DNA of 64,000 nt from CAVXFB01 sp963760935 (GCA_963760935.1 CAVXFB010000003.1:62001-126000); one strand, 5' to 3'; counted from the first letter of the stretch, positions 16,985 through 27,531 are shown. Made by a program: numbers and translations. Notes: generated by a model from the sequence alone, not told the origin.

Positions 16985-17809
16985 TTAGTTCATAGGAGCA
17001 GATTGATCTTTTTCCCGTGGTTTTGCGGGGATTTCCGCCGTCTTCTTCCCCATCGAACGACAACGCGCATCCTTTAAGCGGTAGCTTTCGCCGCTTGCCT
17101 CCAGGATATGGCAGCGATGGGTCAAACGGTCGAGCACCGCGCCGGTCAGTCGCTCGCTGCCAAGCACCTCTGTCCATTGTTCGAAGGGAAGATTGGTGGT
17201 CACGATTACGCTCGTGCGCTCGTACGCCGTGCTGATCACGTCGAACAACAACTCCGAACCCAGCTTGCTCGCCGGGACGTAGCCAAGCTCGTCGAGGATC
17301 AAGACGTCCAGCTTGGCCAATTGGCTCTTCATTCGCATCAACTGGTGTTCTTCGCGGACCTCCATCAGTTGCGTGATCAGCTCGGTGACCCGCCAGAAGC
17401 GAACCCGCTTGCCCTGCTGGCAGGCAGCCATGCCCAACACGATGGCCAGATGCGTCTTGCCCGTGCCCGGATTGCCCACCAGGATCACCGACTCCCGTTT
17501 GTCGATATACTCGCCGCGTAACAGCTCCCCAACCAACACCCGATTGAGTGACGGCTGGGCCTCGAACTTGAAATCCTCCAGCGTCTTGGGATTGGGGAAG
17601 CGAGCCGCCTTCAGTCGTCGTTCGGCCGCCCGCTTTTCCCGTTGGATCAGTTCCAACTCACAGAGTTGCAACAAGAAGCCCAGATGATCGACGTTTTCCG
17701 TGGCGCAGCGGGCGGCCACCTTGTCACACTCCGCATGGAAGGTGGGCAGCTTCAATGCCTTCAGATGATGCTTCAACAACACGGTGCTCTTGGTTTCAAG
17801 CTTCTTCAT
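16985..17809 (-). CDS. istB: IS21 helper ATPase IstB
   Basis: 274 residues and intact. DnaC/IstB-type AAA+ ATPase: Walker A GNPGTGKTH (112-120), Walker B LILDELGY (170-177), sensor region SVIVTTNLPFEQW, C-terminal LDRLTHRCHILEASGESYRLK. IstB loads the IstA transposase on target DNA. It overlaps the end of istA by 14 bp, the usual istA-istB order. It is probably inert here because istA is broken. Confidence 0.92.
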   Translation of the reverse strand: MKKLETKSTVLLKHHLKALKLPTFHAECDKVAARCATENVDHLGFLLQLCELELIQREKRAAERRLKAARFPNPKTLEDFKFEAQPSLNRVLVGELLRGEYIDKRESVILVGNPGTGKTHLAIVLGMAACQQGKRVRFWRVTELITQLMEVREEHQLMRMKSQLAKLDVLILDELGYVPASKLGSELLFDVISTAYERTSVIVTTNLPFEQWTEVLGSERLTGAVLDRLTHRCHILEASGESYRLKDARCRSMGKKTAEIPAKPREKDQSAPMN

Positions 17810-19260
17810 GGCATGCCTCCGGCTGTCTCAGGGTGTCGTAAGTCGCCAGCTTCGGCGGGGGAACTTCATGGCCTTGCAGATGCGGCCGACCGTCGAGGCG
17901 AAAGTATTTCGCCGGTACTTCTCGGCCATCCTGCAACAACAGCCGGACGGCCTCGACCGTTAAGGCGCCAATCGCCAGCGCCCGATCCACGGCTCGGGCC
18001 AGTTCCCCCAGTTCGCACGATTCCAGTAGCCGAAGCACTTTGATGAACTCGCGGCGGCCGTCGCTGCCCAGTTCGCCCTCCAGCCGTCGCCGCAACACGC
18101 CAAAACCCTCGGGCAGATCCCAGTCGTCGAAGGGTTTTCCAAAGTCCAACGCTCCAGGCTTCCGCTCCAACAGGGCCAGGTAATGCACCGGATCGTAATG
18201 GACGTTCTCCTTGTCCCAATCCCGCAGATGCTCGGCGATGACCTGGTCCCGCCCACCACGAACCGCACCCGCTCGATCCCGCCGACAGCCGTCACCGCAT
18301 GATGGGCGTGTGCGGTCGGCACCGAATAGTCGTTGCGATCGAAACGAACCAGTGACAGCGAGTTGGCCTGGCATGGTTCGACGCGCCGGGCCTCGAAGGG
18401 CTGCGCGGGCAGCGGCCAGCATCGCCCGAACGATCCTCTTCGAGAAGCTCCGCCTTCGTCCCCTTCTTGCCGCGGACGTGGCGATTCAACTCCCGGCGGC
18501 AGGCGTCGGCCAAGCCTTCGTTGTACAACTCGAAGTCATCGAGGTGGGGCACGGGCACCAAGAAGTTCCGCCGCGTATAACCCACCAGGCTTTCGACGTG
18601 TCCTTTCTCCGTTGGTCGGCGGACCAAACAGAAGTGATGTGCGAAAAGGTAGTGGCTTTCCAGCCGCAGGAACTCGCGCGTAAAGGCGCCGCCCCGCTTC
18701 TGGATCACCTTGGCCACGGCGATCTTCGTGTTGTCGTAGGTAATCCGCTTCGGCACGGCACCGAAAAACTCGAATGCCCGGCGATGGCCTTCCTGGAACG
18801 TCTCGGTGCATTCGCGGGGAAAGATCTGGCAGAACACCGCGTCGCTAAACGGCAGCGACATGACGAACAGCGCTACTTTCCGCTCCTGGCCCCGATAAAC
18901 GACCGTTGCCTCGCCGAAATCGACTTGGGCTTCGCCCGGCGGATGCGCCAGCGGCATGAACACTTCCGCCGACCGCTGCTAGCCAACGCCGCACCTCTTC
19001 CTGGACGCCCGTTCGACCGCCTTCATAACCGGCTTCGCGAAGACGTTGGAGAATCCGCTTGGCCGTATGCCGCTGTTTCTTCGGCGCCTGCTTGTCGGCT
19101 TCGAGAATCTCGTGGATCAACGCCACGAACGGTCCCAGAACCGGCTTCTCCCGCGGCTCCTTCTTCCGGTAGCCGGGCGGTTCCTCATGCTGCAAGATCT
19201 TTTGCAGCGTGTCCCAATGCAGACCATACTCCTTGACGGGCCTGACGCTTCGACAGCTCG
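17796..19260 (-). pseudogene. istA: IS21 transposase IstA, multiple frameshifts
   Basis: Fragments of one IstA are spread over three frames. The N-terminal part near 19250-18970 contains EYGLHWDTLQKILQHEEPPG and AKRILQRLREAGYEGG. The catalytic core at 18963-18440 contains GEAQVDFGEATVVYRG, RITYDNTKIAV and PTEKGHVESLVGYTRRNF, covering the DDE residues. The C-terminal part below about 18255 contains VIAEHLRDWDKENVHYDPVH. Frame changes fall near 18970, 18440 and 18255. No intact transposase can be made. Confidence 0.85.
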
Positions 19261-19412
19261 CCGGTCAGCACCCGACGCCGTACTTCGCTCTGATTCTATG
19301 AAAGAGCGGCCACTTGAGACAAAAGCGGTTCTCCTGGATGGTATGTACGGCGTCGCCACGGAGGCGCGCCAGAAGCAACACCCGAGCAGGGTTATACCCA
19401 GGAGAACTGAGT

Positions 19413-20510
19413 ATGTTATACCTTGGCATTGATCTGCACCGCAAGCAACTAACCGTGTCCGTGCGTAACGAGAAGGGAGACGTGATCCTGCGCCGCCAAG
19501 TGAGCACCCGTTGGGAGCGGGTGCGGGAGTTCCTCGAATGGATCAAGGCGGAAGCTAAGCGGGAGGGCGGCTTCGTGGCCATCATCGAGACGTGCGGTTT
19601 CGAGGACTGGCTGATTGGGCTGTTGAAGGAGCACGGCTGCCGAAAGGTGGTGTTGATTCAACCGGAGAAGCGGTCCAAGAAGAAGACCGATCAGCGCGAT
19701 GCCCATGCTATGAGCGAACTGTTGTGGGTCAATCGATGGCGGTTGTTGGCTTGCCAGAAGATTCAGGGAGTGCGGAGCGTGAGTTTGACGTCAGCTGCGG
19801 AGCAGGAGGACCGGCGGATCACGGCAGCCCGGCAGCGGGCCGGCCGACAGCGGACGAGGACCATGAACCAAATCAAGTACATCCTGCGGCGTCACAACCT
19901 GGAATGGGAGTGCCCAACGAAGACCTTTGAGACCAAGAAGGTGCGGAAGTGGTTGCGCGAGGTTGCCTTGTCGGCGGTGGAGCGGCTGGAGATGAATCAC
20001 CTATTGGTCCAGTGGGACCTTTGGGATCAGCAAATCGAGGAGCTGGAGAAGGTGATCGGCAAGCGATTTCAGAACAATGCGACAGCGCAGTTGTTGGCCA
20101 CAGCGCCCGGTGTGAGCGCGTACAGCGGCCTGGCGTTAGCCGCGCGGATCGGCCCGATCGAAAACTTCCCCCGGCCACGGAGTCTGGCAAACTACTGGGG
20201 ACTGACGCCTGGGTGCCGCAACTCCGGCGAGGTGACAGACCGGTTGGGCTCGATCACTAAGCAGGGCAGTCCCATCGCCCGCTTCATTCTGGGTCAATCG
20301 ATACTCCACGTGTTGCGGAAGGATGCGTGGATGCGGACATGGTACAGCCGAATCAAACGGCGGCGTGGCTCGAAGATCGCGCGGGTGGCGGTGATGCGGC
20401 GGTTGGCGACAATTTTCTGGCACATGGTGAAACATCAAGAGGCTTACGTGCCGGGTGGTCCGCCGCGTCTGAAGTGTCGCCGGAAGGAGGCAGCACAGGC
20501 ATCTGCGTAA
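19413..20510 (+). CDS. IS110-family transposase
   Basis: 365 residues; ATG at 19413 behind CAGGAGA. The N-terminal DEDD (RuvC-like) domain has Asp in YLGIDLHRKQ, Glu in AIIETCGFED, and Asp residues in KKTDQRDAHAM. The C-terminal Tnp20 domain has LLATAPGVSAYSGLALAARI, LANYWGLTPGCRNSGE and the catalytic-serine region SITKQGSPIARF. Members of this family recombine DNA guided by a bridge RNA encoded in a flanking non-coding end. The gene looks intact. The element ends are not certain (about 19300 and 20600). Confidence 0.92.
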   Translation: MLYLGIDLHRKQLTVSVRNEKGDVILRRQVSTRWERVREFLEWIKAEAKREGGFVAIIETCGFEDWLIGLLKEHGCRKVVLIQPEKRSKKKTDQRDAHAMSELLWVNRWRLLACQKIQGVRSVSLTSAAEQEDRRITAARQRAGRQRTRTMNQIKYILRRHNLEWECPTKTFETKKVRKWLREVALSAVERLEMNHLLVQWDLWDQQIEELEKVIGKRFQNNATAQLLATAPGVSAYSGLALAARIGPIENFPRPRSLANYWGLTPGCRNSGEVTDRLGSITKQGSPIARFILGQSILHVLRKDAWMRTWYSRIKRRRGSKIARVAVMRRLATIFWHMVKHQEAYVPGGPPRLKCRRKEAAQASA

Positions 20511-21103
20511 AGTTGTGGCGACGTTGGGGCGAGGGCTTCGCCCTCAGGATTTTCCAGGTAGGACTCCGGTGTCCAATGGCCGGGCAGCGAGATTAGCAAT
20601 GAACGTCAGTCGGTGAAGGAGATTGTGCGAGAGTGGTTGCATCGGTGGCGAATCCTTGTGAGCAGTCACCCCGGGAACCGAGATCAGTCTGAGAACTGTG
20701 GTGGACTTGGCGGGGTCTCACAGCTCCAGCCTTGCGTCGCTCTGATTGAGACGATCCTGGTCCTCGGACGGTCGCAGAGAAAACTTCCGTGCCAGGTCCA
20801 CTGGACCTGAGCGATTGTCGAGACGGCAAACGCATTCACGAAGGGACGTATTGGGGTGCGGCCGCAAAGAAAAGAACGGCCGCGATCGAACCCGAAAAGA
20901 AGACCGTGAACAGCTCTGAAGCAATGTTGGCACCGAAAGACGAACGATCATTGGCGAAGAGAAAGAACCAACGCAAGAATCGAAGCCCCGACTTCGGCGA
21001 TCGCGCTATGCAAAGAATTTTAGGAGACTGCCTTGACAACAACGGCTCTTTCAGGGACACAGTTCCATGTTCGTGTACACTCTCTGCTACCTCGCGGAGG
21101 GGT

Positions 21104-21136
21104 AAGGTTTGTAGCGGTAATTCCGCTACAAGCCTT
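21104..21136. other. Isolated 14 bp-stem hairpin
   Basis: AAGGTTTGTAGCGG, loop TAATT, CCGCTACAAGCCTT: 14 pairs with one T-G mismatch. No T run follows and no gene is adjacent. Confidence 0.6.
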
Positions 21137-21164
21137 GCTCACCCTTCCACGAGTGAGGTGGAGA

Positions 21165-21231
21165 GCGCCACGTTTTTCGACCGGTACACAGGCCCCGTCC
21201 CGCGCCACGGTTTTCAAGCGGCGTTTACACA
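21165..21231 (-). repeat. IS21-type terminal repeat (solo end)
   Basis: On the minus strand it reads TGTAAACGCCGCTTGAAAACCG, then GGCGCGGGACGG and a second unit CGGTCGAAAAACGTGGCGC. It resembles the left end at 16849 and faces it. Confidence 0.65.
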
Positions 21232-21687
21232 AACGAGGAAGCCAATGAGGCTTGCAGCTAACAGCAGAGATGAGCCTTGTCATCGTCGAACGGGGTGTGC
21301 GAGAGCACGAACTATTCTGCGAGAGAACAGGGGTGCACGGGCGACTATCGCAGGCCGTGCGCCGATCAACGATCACGATGACGCCGGATGAGACCCGTGG
21401 ATACGTTCGGGCACATGCAGTGCAGTACGTTTCCAGCCAGGTTGATGAAGTCTTGCGGCGGCACCGTCTCAGTCGGTGCCACCGCAGTCAGCTTATGGTG
21501 ACGGCCGTAAACCGGTTGGTCACCATGGTGAGTCACGAACGCCTCACCCGAGTGCCAGCCGCCCAAAGTCACCCGCTAGCGGCGTAGGCACTAAACCGCT
21601 TGCCACCGTCGCCCAATTCCGTGCTGCGCCCGAACTCGGTTCGCAGCAGGCCAGTAGACGTAAGACTCTATCCAACCGTGTTGGTTA

Positions 21688-23472
21688 TCATCCGCGCCGA
21701 CGAATAACCCAAGCGCCGACCAAGCCCGCGAGCGTCAGCAAGAGGGCAATGCTCGACGGTTCGGGGGACGGGGTCAGCGAGCCCACCGATTGGCCGTACG
21801 TCGACAGCATCTTACTCAGGTCGGTGAAGTTTACCGTGCCGTCGTAATTGGCGTCGCCATCAGCCCATACGCCGGACTGACCGTACTTCGACAGCAACTT
21901 GCTCAAATCCGTGAAGTTCGTGGTGCCATCCAAGTTGGTGTCGCCATACACCGTGTAGGCGATGTTGATCTTGCTGGTTCCCGTGTTGTCGGTCCAGCCC
22001 AAACCACGCGAGGCGCTGGCCGTCGAACTCTGGAACTTGCCAGTGTTCCACGCGCCGGCCGCGTAGCTCGTCGTCAGCAAACCCTTGACCGTGGCAACCG
22101 GGTCAGCTTCGGTGGCATAGTCGAGGACGAGCATACCGCCCTTGATGTTTGCGCCGCCGTTATTGAGAACGGGAACCATGGCCTTCGCGGCGCCCGAGAG
22201 GATCAGCTTGCCGGCCTCAACGGTGGTGACACCGCTGTAGGTGTTGACACTGCTCATGGTCACTGTACCGGTTCCTTGCTTCAGCACGGTGGCGGTGCCG
22301 CCGATGCCGCTAGTACCGGTGATAGTGAAGTTCTTGCTGGAGTTATTGAAGACCACGCTGGTGGGAGTGGCTGCCGAAGCGATGTTGGCCGTGAGGCCCG
22401 TGGCCGTGTCATCAAACGTGTTCTTCACGCCGTTGGACGTGCTGCCCGGATTCCAGTTGGCCGTGTTGCTCCAGGCCGTGCCGGAGGTTCCGGTCCAGAC
22501 GACATCAACAGCGGTCGCAGATTGGACGCCAGCGCCATCAGCGCCGAGGACCACGTAATTGCTGCCGACATCGCCGAGGGCTCCACTTAAGCCGGAAGCC
22601 ACGTACGACCAAGTCATGCCTTTGACCGTAACGGGGGTGTGGGCTGCGTCGTCGTAAAGGCCGAACAGCGCATCGGCATCCAGGGTGCCCACGCCGAGCG
22701 CGGAACCTGTCTTGCCCATGTTATACATGGCCAGCGCCTTCGTGTCGTCAAACAGGCTGTCGAAGGCGGCGTAGTCGTCCAGCATGCCCGTATAGCACCA
22801 TTCCGGATTGTGGGTGGGGCTGTTCAGTTCACCTCCGATGATGTATTTCAACGGATCGACGAAGCCATCGTCGCTAGTGATGTTGCGCGTATCGCCGGTA
22901 CGCAAAGTCTGCAGTTGGCCATCGAGATAGATCTTCACCTTCTGATCGTCGTCAGCATTGAAGTTGTCCCATGTACTGACAACTTGGTGCCATTGGCTGT
23001 TGTAGATGCTCGTATTAGCAACCGTAACACCATTTACCGAATGGCCAGTGCCGGTTTCCGCTCTCATGCCGGCATACAGTTCTCCAGGATTCCAGGTGCT
23101 GATCTTCAATACCTGCGTCCCTGTCGTCTGCTGCATAGCAATACCGTTGGCCTGCGCCAGATTCGTGTTGAACCAGTACGAAACTGTGAGGACACCGCTG
23201 GCCAAATCGGCCCCTAGGGGACGGGCGCCGGTGATGTCCACGTAGGAATTGACGTTCGTGTCGCCACCGACGAGACTGAGTGCGCCGGTGCCATTGATGC
23301 CACCGGAAACGAGCGATGCAGCACTGCCGGCCGTGCCCGTCGGTCCGCCGTCAACGATCGACTGAGTATAGTCGCCGTCGAACTGGTACAGGCTAATCAA
23401 AGCCGCGTGGGTTGCCGCCGTCGTCAGCATGACAGCCGACACGGCCGTCACGAAAAAGCCAAACTTCTTCAT
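21688..23472 (-). CDS. PEP-CTERM protein with LamG, beta-strand repeat and dockerin-like domains
   Basis: 594 residues from the ATG at 23472 (AAAGGAGAG upstream). The signal peptide ends at THA. Next comes a LamG/concanavalin-like domain (ISLYQFDGDYTQSIVDGG, QWHQVVSTWDNF, VKIYLDGQLQ, GMLDDYAAFDSLF). An autotransporter-associated strand repeat follows (GTGTVTMSSVNTYSGVTTVE). Then two dockerin/EF-hand-like calcium loops (GDTNLDGTTNFTDL and GDANYDGTVNFTDL), and PEPSSIALLLTLAGLVGAWVI plus RRR. It is likely a surface glycan-binding or adhesive protein. It has no 3' module copy. Confidence 0.9.
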   Translation of the reverse strand: MKKFGFFVTAVSAVMLTTAATHAALISLYQFDGDYTQSIVDGGPTGTAGSAASLVSGGINGTGALSLVGGDTNVNSYVDITGARPLGADLASGVLTVSYWFNTNLAQANGIAMQQTTGTQVLKISTWNPGELYAGMRAETGTGHSVNGVTVANTSIYNSQWHQVVSTWDNFNADDDQKVKIYLDGQLQTLRTGDTRNITSDDGFVDPLKYIIGGELNSPTHNPEWCYTGMLDDYAAFDSLFDDTKALAMYNMGKTGSALGVGTLDADALFGLYDDAAHTPVTVKGMTWSYVASGLSGALGDVGSNYVVLGADGAGVQSATAVDVVWTGTSGTAWSNTANWNPGSTSNGVKNTFDDTATGLTANIASAATPTSVVFNNSSKNFTITGTSGIGGTATVLKQGTGTVTMSSVNTYSGVTTVEAGKLILSGAAKAMVPVLNNGGANIKGGMLVLDYATEADPVATVKGLLTTSYAAGAWNTGKFQSSTASASRGLGWTDNTGTSKINIAYTVYGDTNLDGTTNFTDLSKLLSKYGQSGVWADGDANYDGTVNFTDLSKMLSTYGQSVGSLTPSPEPSSIALLLTLAGLVGAWVIRRRG

Positions 23473-24236
23473 GGGAACTCTCCTTTTTGTGTGTAAAGTC
23501 GCGGTCGAGATCATCGCAGCTTGGTCCCAACCTCGTTGGTGCCGTACACGTTAAGAGGTGGGGACCATTACCGACGGCCTATTCTGCCTCCGAAATGGCA
23601 AAAAGATGTTTTCATGATCTAGCACTCGGAACCATGGCACACATGGTGACGCCATGACGGTTTCCATTTTGCAGACCACAACCCCCGCAGAATACCAGAC
23701 CGCTACGTTTTTGTGTCAGGAATTTCTCGCTTGTTCGCAAGAGACCGACGTTCGCCACTAGCCTGCAGAGGTCGCTGTGGGCTTATCACTCGCCGGATCG
23801 CTGACAGTCGGTGCCTTGATAGGCAACTTCGAGCACTGTCTTCGTACCATCCCTCTGCGAGGATGTCAACCAGTATTTTCCATCTATTTTCCAAGTAGTT
23901 CTGGCTCATCCGGTTCTTGCGTACCTGGAGGATAACCCCTGTTCCAACAACGACTTGTGAAAACCATGAAGGACCTTCCCTTTAGCCCCTTCCGCCTTCG
24001 CCGTCGCATCGGCCCTCGCCCCGCGTTTATAGGGGTCGATGCGATGGTGAAGGCGGTAAGGGGCGGTCCCTTTTGCCGAGCCCGAGCGGAGGTCCGAAGC
24101 TCCTTGTTTGTTGAGGGTTACGTTGTCAGGTACGCTTCCGCCGGATGAACCTCTTTTGTTTGGCATGGGATTTGCGCCAGCCCCCTAGAATATATGGGCT
24201 TTTGCAATCAGCATGCCATAGTGACAGGGAAACCCA
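23473..24236. other. Intergenic region before IS1380
   Basis: The first ~100 bases are the promoter side of the minus-strand PEP-CTERM gene. The rest holds no gene; its main feature is the long hairpin at 23971-24069. The left end of the IS1380 element must lie in the last few hundred bases, but I cannot fix its terminal repeat. Confidence 0.5.
23971..24069. other. Long imperfect hairpin
   Basis: About 33 bp of GCCCCTTCCGCCTTCGCCG... pair with CGGTGAAGGCGGTAAGGGGC-type sequence across a short inner stem (CCCC/GGGG). Most mismatches are G-U compatible. GGACC/GGTCC pair at the base. It lies 168 bp upstream of the IS1380 transposase and may shield it from outside transcription. Confidence 0.5.
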
Positions 24237-25589
24237 ATGGGTGACAGCCAAAACGGGGACTTGCTGGTCAATTTGGACCGTACATTGAAGCTGAAGTCCT
24301 TGGGAAGCCAAATCACCACCGACGCCAGGCTGCTGGCGTATCGGGAGTTTGATGAGGCGTTGGGCCTGACCGAGATGGGCAAAGACGCCCTGGAAGATTC
24401 GCGCTTCGGCAAGAACACGCAGCACGGCCCATTGGGTCTGCTCCGTCAGTCGATTTACAGCCGCCTGGCAGGCTATGAAGATGTAAACGACGCGGAGCGA
24501 CTCTGCGTTGATCCCGCCATGCGGTATGTCGTAGGCGGCAGGGCTTCGCAGGAAGACAAACAAGCCGCTTCGATGAGCGAGATGGGCCGGTTCGAGACGG
24601 AGATCCTTAGCACCAAGCCGAACCTGAAGACGCTCATGGCCCTCTCGGGCAGGTGGATCGACAAGGCGCATCAGCGAAAGCCGCTGAAGGAACTGATCCT
24701 CGATATGGATAGCTCCGTCAGCGAGACCTACGGCGACCAGCAAGGCACAGAGTACAATGGGCACTTTGAATGTACCTGCTACCATCCGCTGTTCCTGTTC
24801 AACCAACGGGGTGACGTGGAGTGGGCGATGCTGCGACGACGCAAGCATCACAGCGCGAAGTACTGGCGCCGTGTGCTCCTGCCAGTGGTCGAGCGGTATC
24901 GTCACCGCGACATCCCCAAGTTATCTCGCGGCGATGCGGCGTTTGCCAATCCAGCGTTCATGACCTTGCTGGAAACCGAGAGCTATCATTACGCCATTCG
25001 GATTGTGGCCAATGCGGTGCTGGAGCGGGAAATCGAACACCTACTCACCCGTCCTGTGGGACGGCCTTCGCACAAGTCGAAGGTGTTCTACCACAACTTC
25101 CAGTACCAGGCGAAATCTTGGCATCAGCCGCGTCGGGTCGTGGCCGAGGTGGAGTGGCATCAGGGGGAACTGTTTGCCCGCGTGGGGTTCATCGTGACCA
25201 ACTTGACATGGCGGTCGAAGAGTGTGGTGCGGTTCTACAACGGCCGAGGCACCGCCGAGCAATGGATCAAAGAGGGCAAGAACGCTATCCAATGGACGAA
25301 GCTCTCCTGCCGGACGTTCAAGGCCAACCAGACCCGTTTACAGTTGTTCGCGTTGGTTTACAATCTGGCCAACTTCCTGCGGCGGCTGGCGCTGCCCAAG
25401 AGTATTCGGCAGTGGTCGTTGACGACGCTGCGGGAGAAGCTGGTAAAGATCGGTGCAAAGGTGACTCGTCACTCGAAGTATGTGACGTTCCAATTGGCGG
25501 AGGTTGCCGTCCCGCGACAACTGTTCGTAGCGATCCTGGAGCGGATCGGACGACTTGCTATGCCGCCCGTGGTGTGTCCATCCGGTTAA
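24237..25589 (+). CDS. IS1380-family transposase
   Basis: 450 residues and intact. DDE transposase of the IS1380 type: KELILDMDSSVSETYGDQQG holds the first Asp, PKLSRGDAAFANPAF the second, and GTAEQWIKEGKNAIQW the catalytic Glu. The C-terminal FALVYNLANFLRRL and REKLVKIGAKVTRHSKYV are family hallmarks. A C-terminal remnant of a related copy lies at 35758-36100. The element may be active; its terminal repeats were not identified. Confidence 0.93.
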   Translation: MGDSQNGDLLVNLDRTLKLKSLGSQITTDARLLAYREFDEALGLTEMGKDALEDSRFGKNTQHGPLGLLRQSIYSRLAGYEDVNDAERLCVDPAMRYVVGGRASQEDKQAASMSEMGRFETEILSTKPNLKTLMALSGRWIDKAHQRKPLKELILDMDSSVSETYGDQQGTEYNGHFECTCYHPLFLFNQRGDVEWAMLRRRKHHSAKYWRRVLLPVVERYRHRDIPKLSRGDAAFANPAFMTLLETESYHYAIRIVANAVLEREIEHLLTRPVGRPSHKSKVFYHNFQYQAKSWHQPRRVVAEVEWHQGELFARVGFIVTNLTWRSKSVVRFYNGRGTAEQWIKEGKNAIQWTKLSCRTFKANQTRLQLFALVYNLANFLRRLALPKSIRQWSLTTLREKLVKIGAKVTRHSKYVTFQLAEVAVPRQLFVAILERIGRLAMPPVVCPSG

Positions 25590-25906
25590 GAAGCCCGGTT
25601 GGGAATAAGCAAGAGGCTTTTGGCGAGAGCAACGGGAAATGCATGGCCTTCGGACAGCAAACAACGCCCAAACTAACTCTGCGGCTGGGCGTCGAACATC
25701 AGGACTGCCCGTGAAACCAGATTCTCAGCGGGGAAATCAGCGTACTTACTGGAGTTTCACGCAGCTTTTTGTTAGCATAGGGGAATGGTCGCTCGGAGAG
25801 TATCCGAGCGTGTCCAAATGGGGAATCCCGGGTCTCACCGATTTCGTGAAATTCTCACGGTTTTTGCGAGATCGGCGATATCCCTACCAATCTCGGAGGA
25901 CCAGCC

Positions 25907-27192
25907 ATGCCTATCGAGAAGCCAATTCGACGTCGCGCCTTCTTACAGCGTGCGGCCATCGCGTCCGCCACTCCGTGGATTATTCCCCGTTCGGTGATGT
26001 CCTCAGAAGGCCAACCGGGGGCAAACGATCGCATCGTGATCGCCATAATCGGCATGGGCGTCCGTGGCAATCAACTCGTCAAGAACATCCCGTCGGAAGG
26101 CCGGCTCGCGGCCATCTGCGATATCGACCTTCGCCGCACGTCAGCCGCGTTGAAAACATACGAGGCCGATTGGCAAGTCTATCAAGACTATCGCAAGCTG
26201 CTCGACCAAAAAGACATCGACGCCGTGATCGTCTGCCCGATGGACCCCCACCACATATACGCCAGCATGTTGGCCTGCCAGGCCGGCAAGGACGTCTACT
26301 GCGAAAAGCCTCTTTCGGTCTACGTGACCGAAGGCCGGGCGCTGGTAAAGGCCGCGCGAAAGTACAACCGGGTCGTGCAGACCGGCACGCAGCAGCGAAC
26401 GATGGAGATGGACCGTTTTGCTTGCGAGTTAGTTCGCGACGGTGGCATCGGCAAGGTGCGGGTGGTCGAGTGCATCAATTTTCTGAGTCCCGAAGTCTAT
26501 CCTGGGTTTCCAGCGGAGCCGACACCGAAGGAAGTCGCCTGGGATGTCTGGATTGGTCCAACGCCCGAACGCCCGTTTAGCGATGAGCACCTATTAAATG
26601 GCTGGGGCCACTGGCGCGATTACTGCGGCTCTCGCATGACGTTTCTCGGAGCCCACGCGTTCGATATGATTCAATGCGCCTGGGCGCCGACGAAAGCGGC
26701 CCGGTCGAGTTTTGGCCGATTGAGAAGGGCCCCAATGCCCGTCTCGTTTTCCGCTATGCTAACGGCGTTGAGGTCCACCTCAATATCCCCGACGAGGAGC
26801 CGCACCGCCGCGGCCCCTTGAACGGTGCCATCTTTTCGGGCGAAAGGTGCAAAATCGAAATCAACCGCAATAAGTTCGTCACCAATCCGCGCAACTTCGT
26901 CAAGAATCGCCCGTCCGCCGAACTTGCCGCCGCCTGGGATGGACCTGGCTGGGTCGCCAAGGGGCACATCAAAAACTGGTTCGACTGCATCAAAACTCGC
27001 GCCCGGCCCAACGCCGACGTCGAAATCGGCCATCGTTCAGCCACGGTGTGCCATCTGTGCAACATCACGCGACAGCTCGGCCGCCGCCTGCGATGGGACC
27101 CGGAAAACGAGAAGTTCGTCAGCGACGATGAGGCAAATGCCCTGCTCAGCCGGCCGCGGCGAAAGGGCTGGGAACTGCCTGAAATCGGCTGA
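25907..27192 (+). pseudogene. Gfo/Idh/MocA oxidoreductase, Tat-exported, single frameshift
   Basis: ATG at 25907 with GGAGG upstream. The N-terminus is a Tat signal (RRRAFLQRAAIASATPWIIP). The NAD(P)-binding domain follows (IVIAIIGMGVRGNQLVKNI), with CEKPLSVYVTEGRALVKAA (EKP motif). The frame breaks near 26681: GAHAFDMIQCAWAP should read IQCALGADESGPVEFWP, which requires one extra C in GCGCCTGGGCGCC. The rest (26674-27192) completes the C-terminal domain (HIKNWFDCIKTRARPNADVE, ELPEIG). Planctomycetes have many such secreted sugar oxidoreductases. It is either an inactivated gene or a sequencing error. Confidence 0.88.
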
Positions 27193-27308
27193 CCCGCAAC
27201 GTCAATCACGTTTGCTGCATCCGCCGTCACTGCGGGATGGCACTCTGTCTCTTGGCCGACGCACATAAAATATGGATGGTGGGTCATACCGACTAAGGAG
27301 ATGACCCA

Positions 27309-27531
27309 ATGCGTTTGCTTTACGTCAACAACGACGGCGGCAGTTTCGCCAATTACGTGGAGATCGAGGCAGGGACCACGGTCGAGAAGTTCTTCGCCGA
27401 CCGCGTCAAGGGCCGTACGGAGGATTACTTGATCCGCGTCAATCGCCAGCCGGTGGCCGCCAACCAAGTGTTGCAGGAGGGCGACCGGAGTAAGCTTCAC
27501 CCCTACAAAGATTGAAGGGGCGAGGGCGTAA
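27309..27531 (+). pseudogene. Beta-grasp (ThiS/MoaD-like) small protein, frameshifted end
   Basis: The ATG at 27309 is preceded by AAGGAGATG. The sequence MRLLYVNNDGGSFANYVEIE, then GTTVEKFFADR, YLIRVNRQPV and VLQEGDR has the strand-helix-strand pattern of a ubiquitin-like beta-grasp protein. As read, it ends SKLHPYKD at 27515. Removing one A at about 27489 gives the expected ending VSFTPTKIEGARA (stop at 27531). Relatives sit in planctomycete accessory operons as I recall them; whether it is a protein modifier or sulfur carrier is open. Confidence 0.6.

Larger units (their letters stand above)
16849..19300 (-). mobile_element. IS21-family element, degraded
   Basis: The left end begins TGTAAACGCCGGTCAGAAAACG, followed by a second related unit (ACGGTTGAAAAGCGTGGCGC), the multiple terminal repeats typical of IS21. 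It contains istB and a broken istA on the minus strand. A matching opposite-facing end sits at 21165-21231, beyond the IS110 element, so IS110 may have landed inside or next to this element. Confidence 0.7.
20511..21687. other. Long spacer, IS debris
   Basis: About 1.2 kb with no credible gene. The first ~80 bases belong to the IS110 right end. It also contains a perfect-looking hairpin (21104-21136) and an IS21-type terminal repeat (21165-21231). A 200-codon plus-strand frame from 20789 has no ribosome site or motif and is judged a chance frame. Confidence 0.55.

Noticed and set aside
22639..23217. Long plus-strand open frames across 21790-23250
   Set aside because: Antisense to the well-supported LamG/dockerin-like PEP-CTERM gene; no ribosome site or motif.
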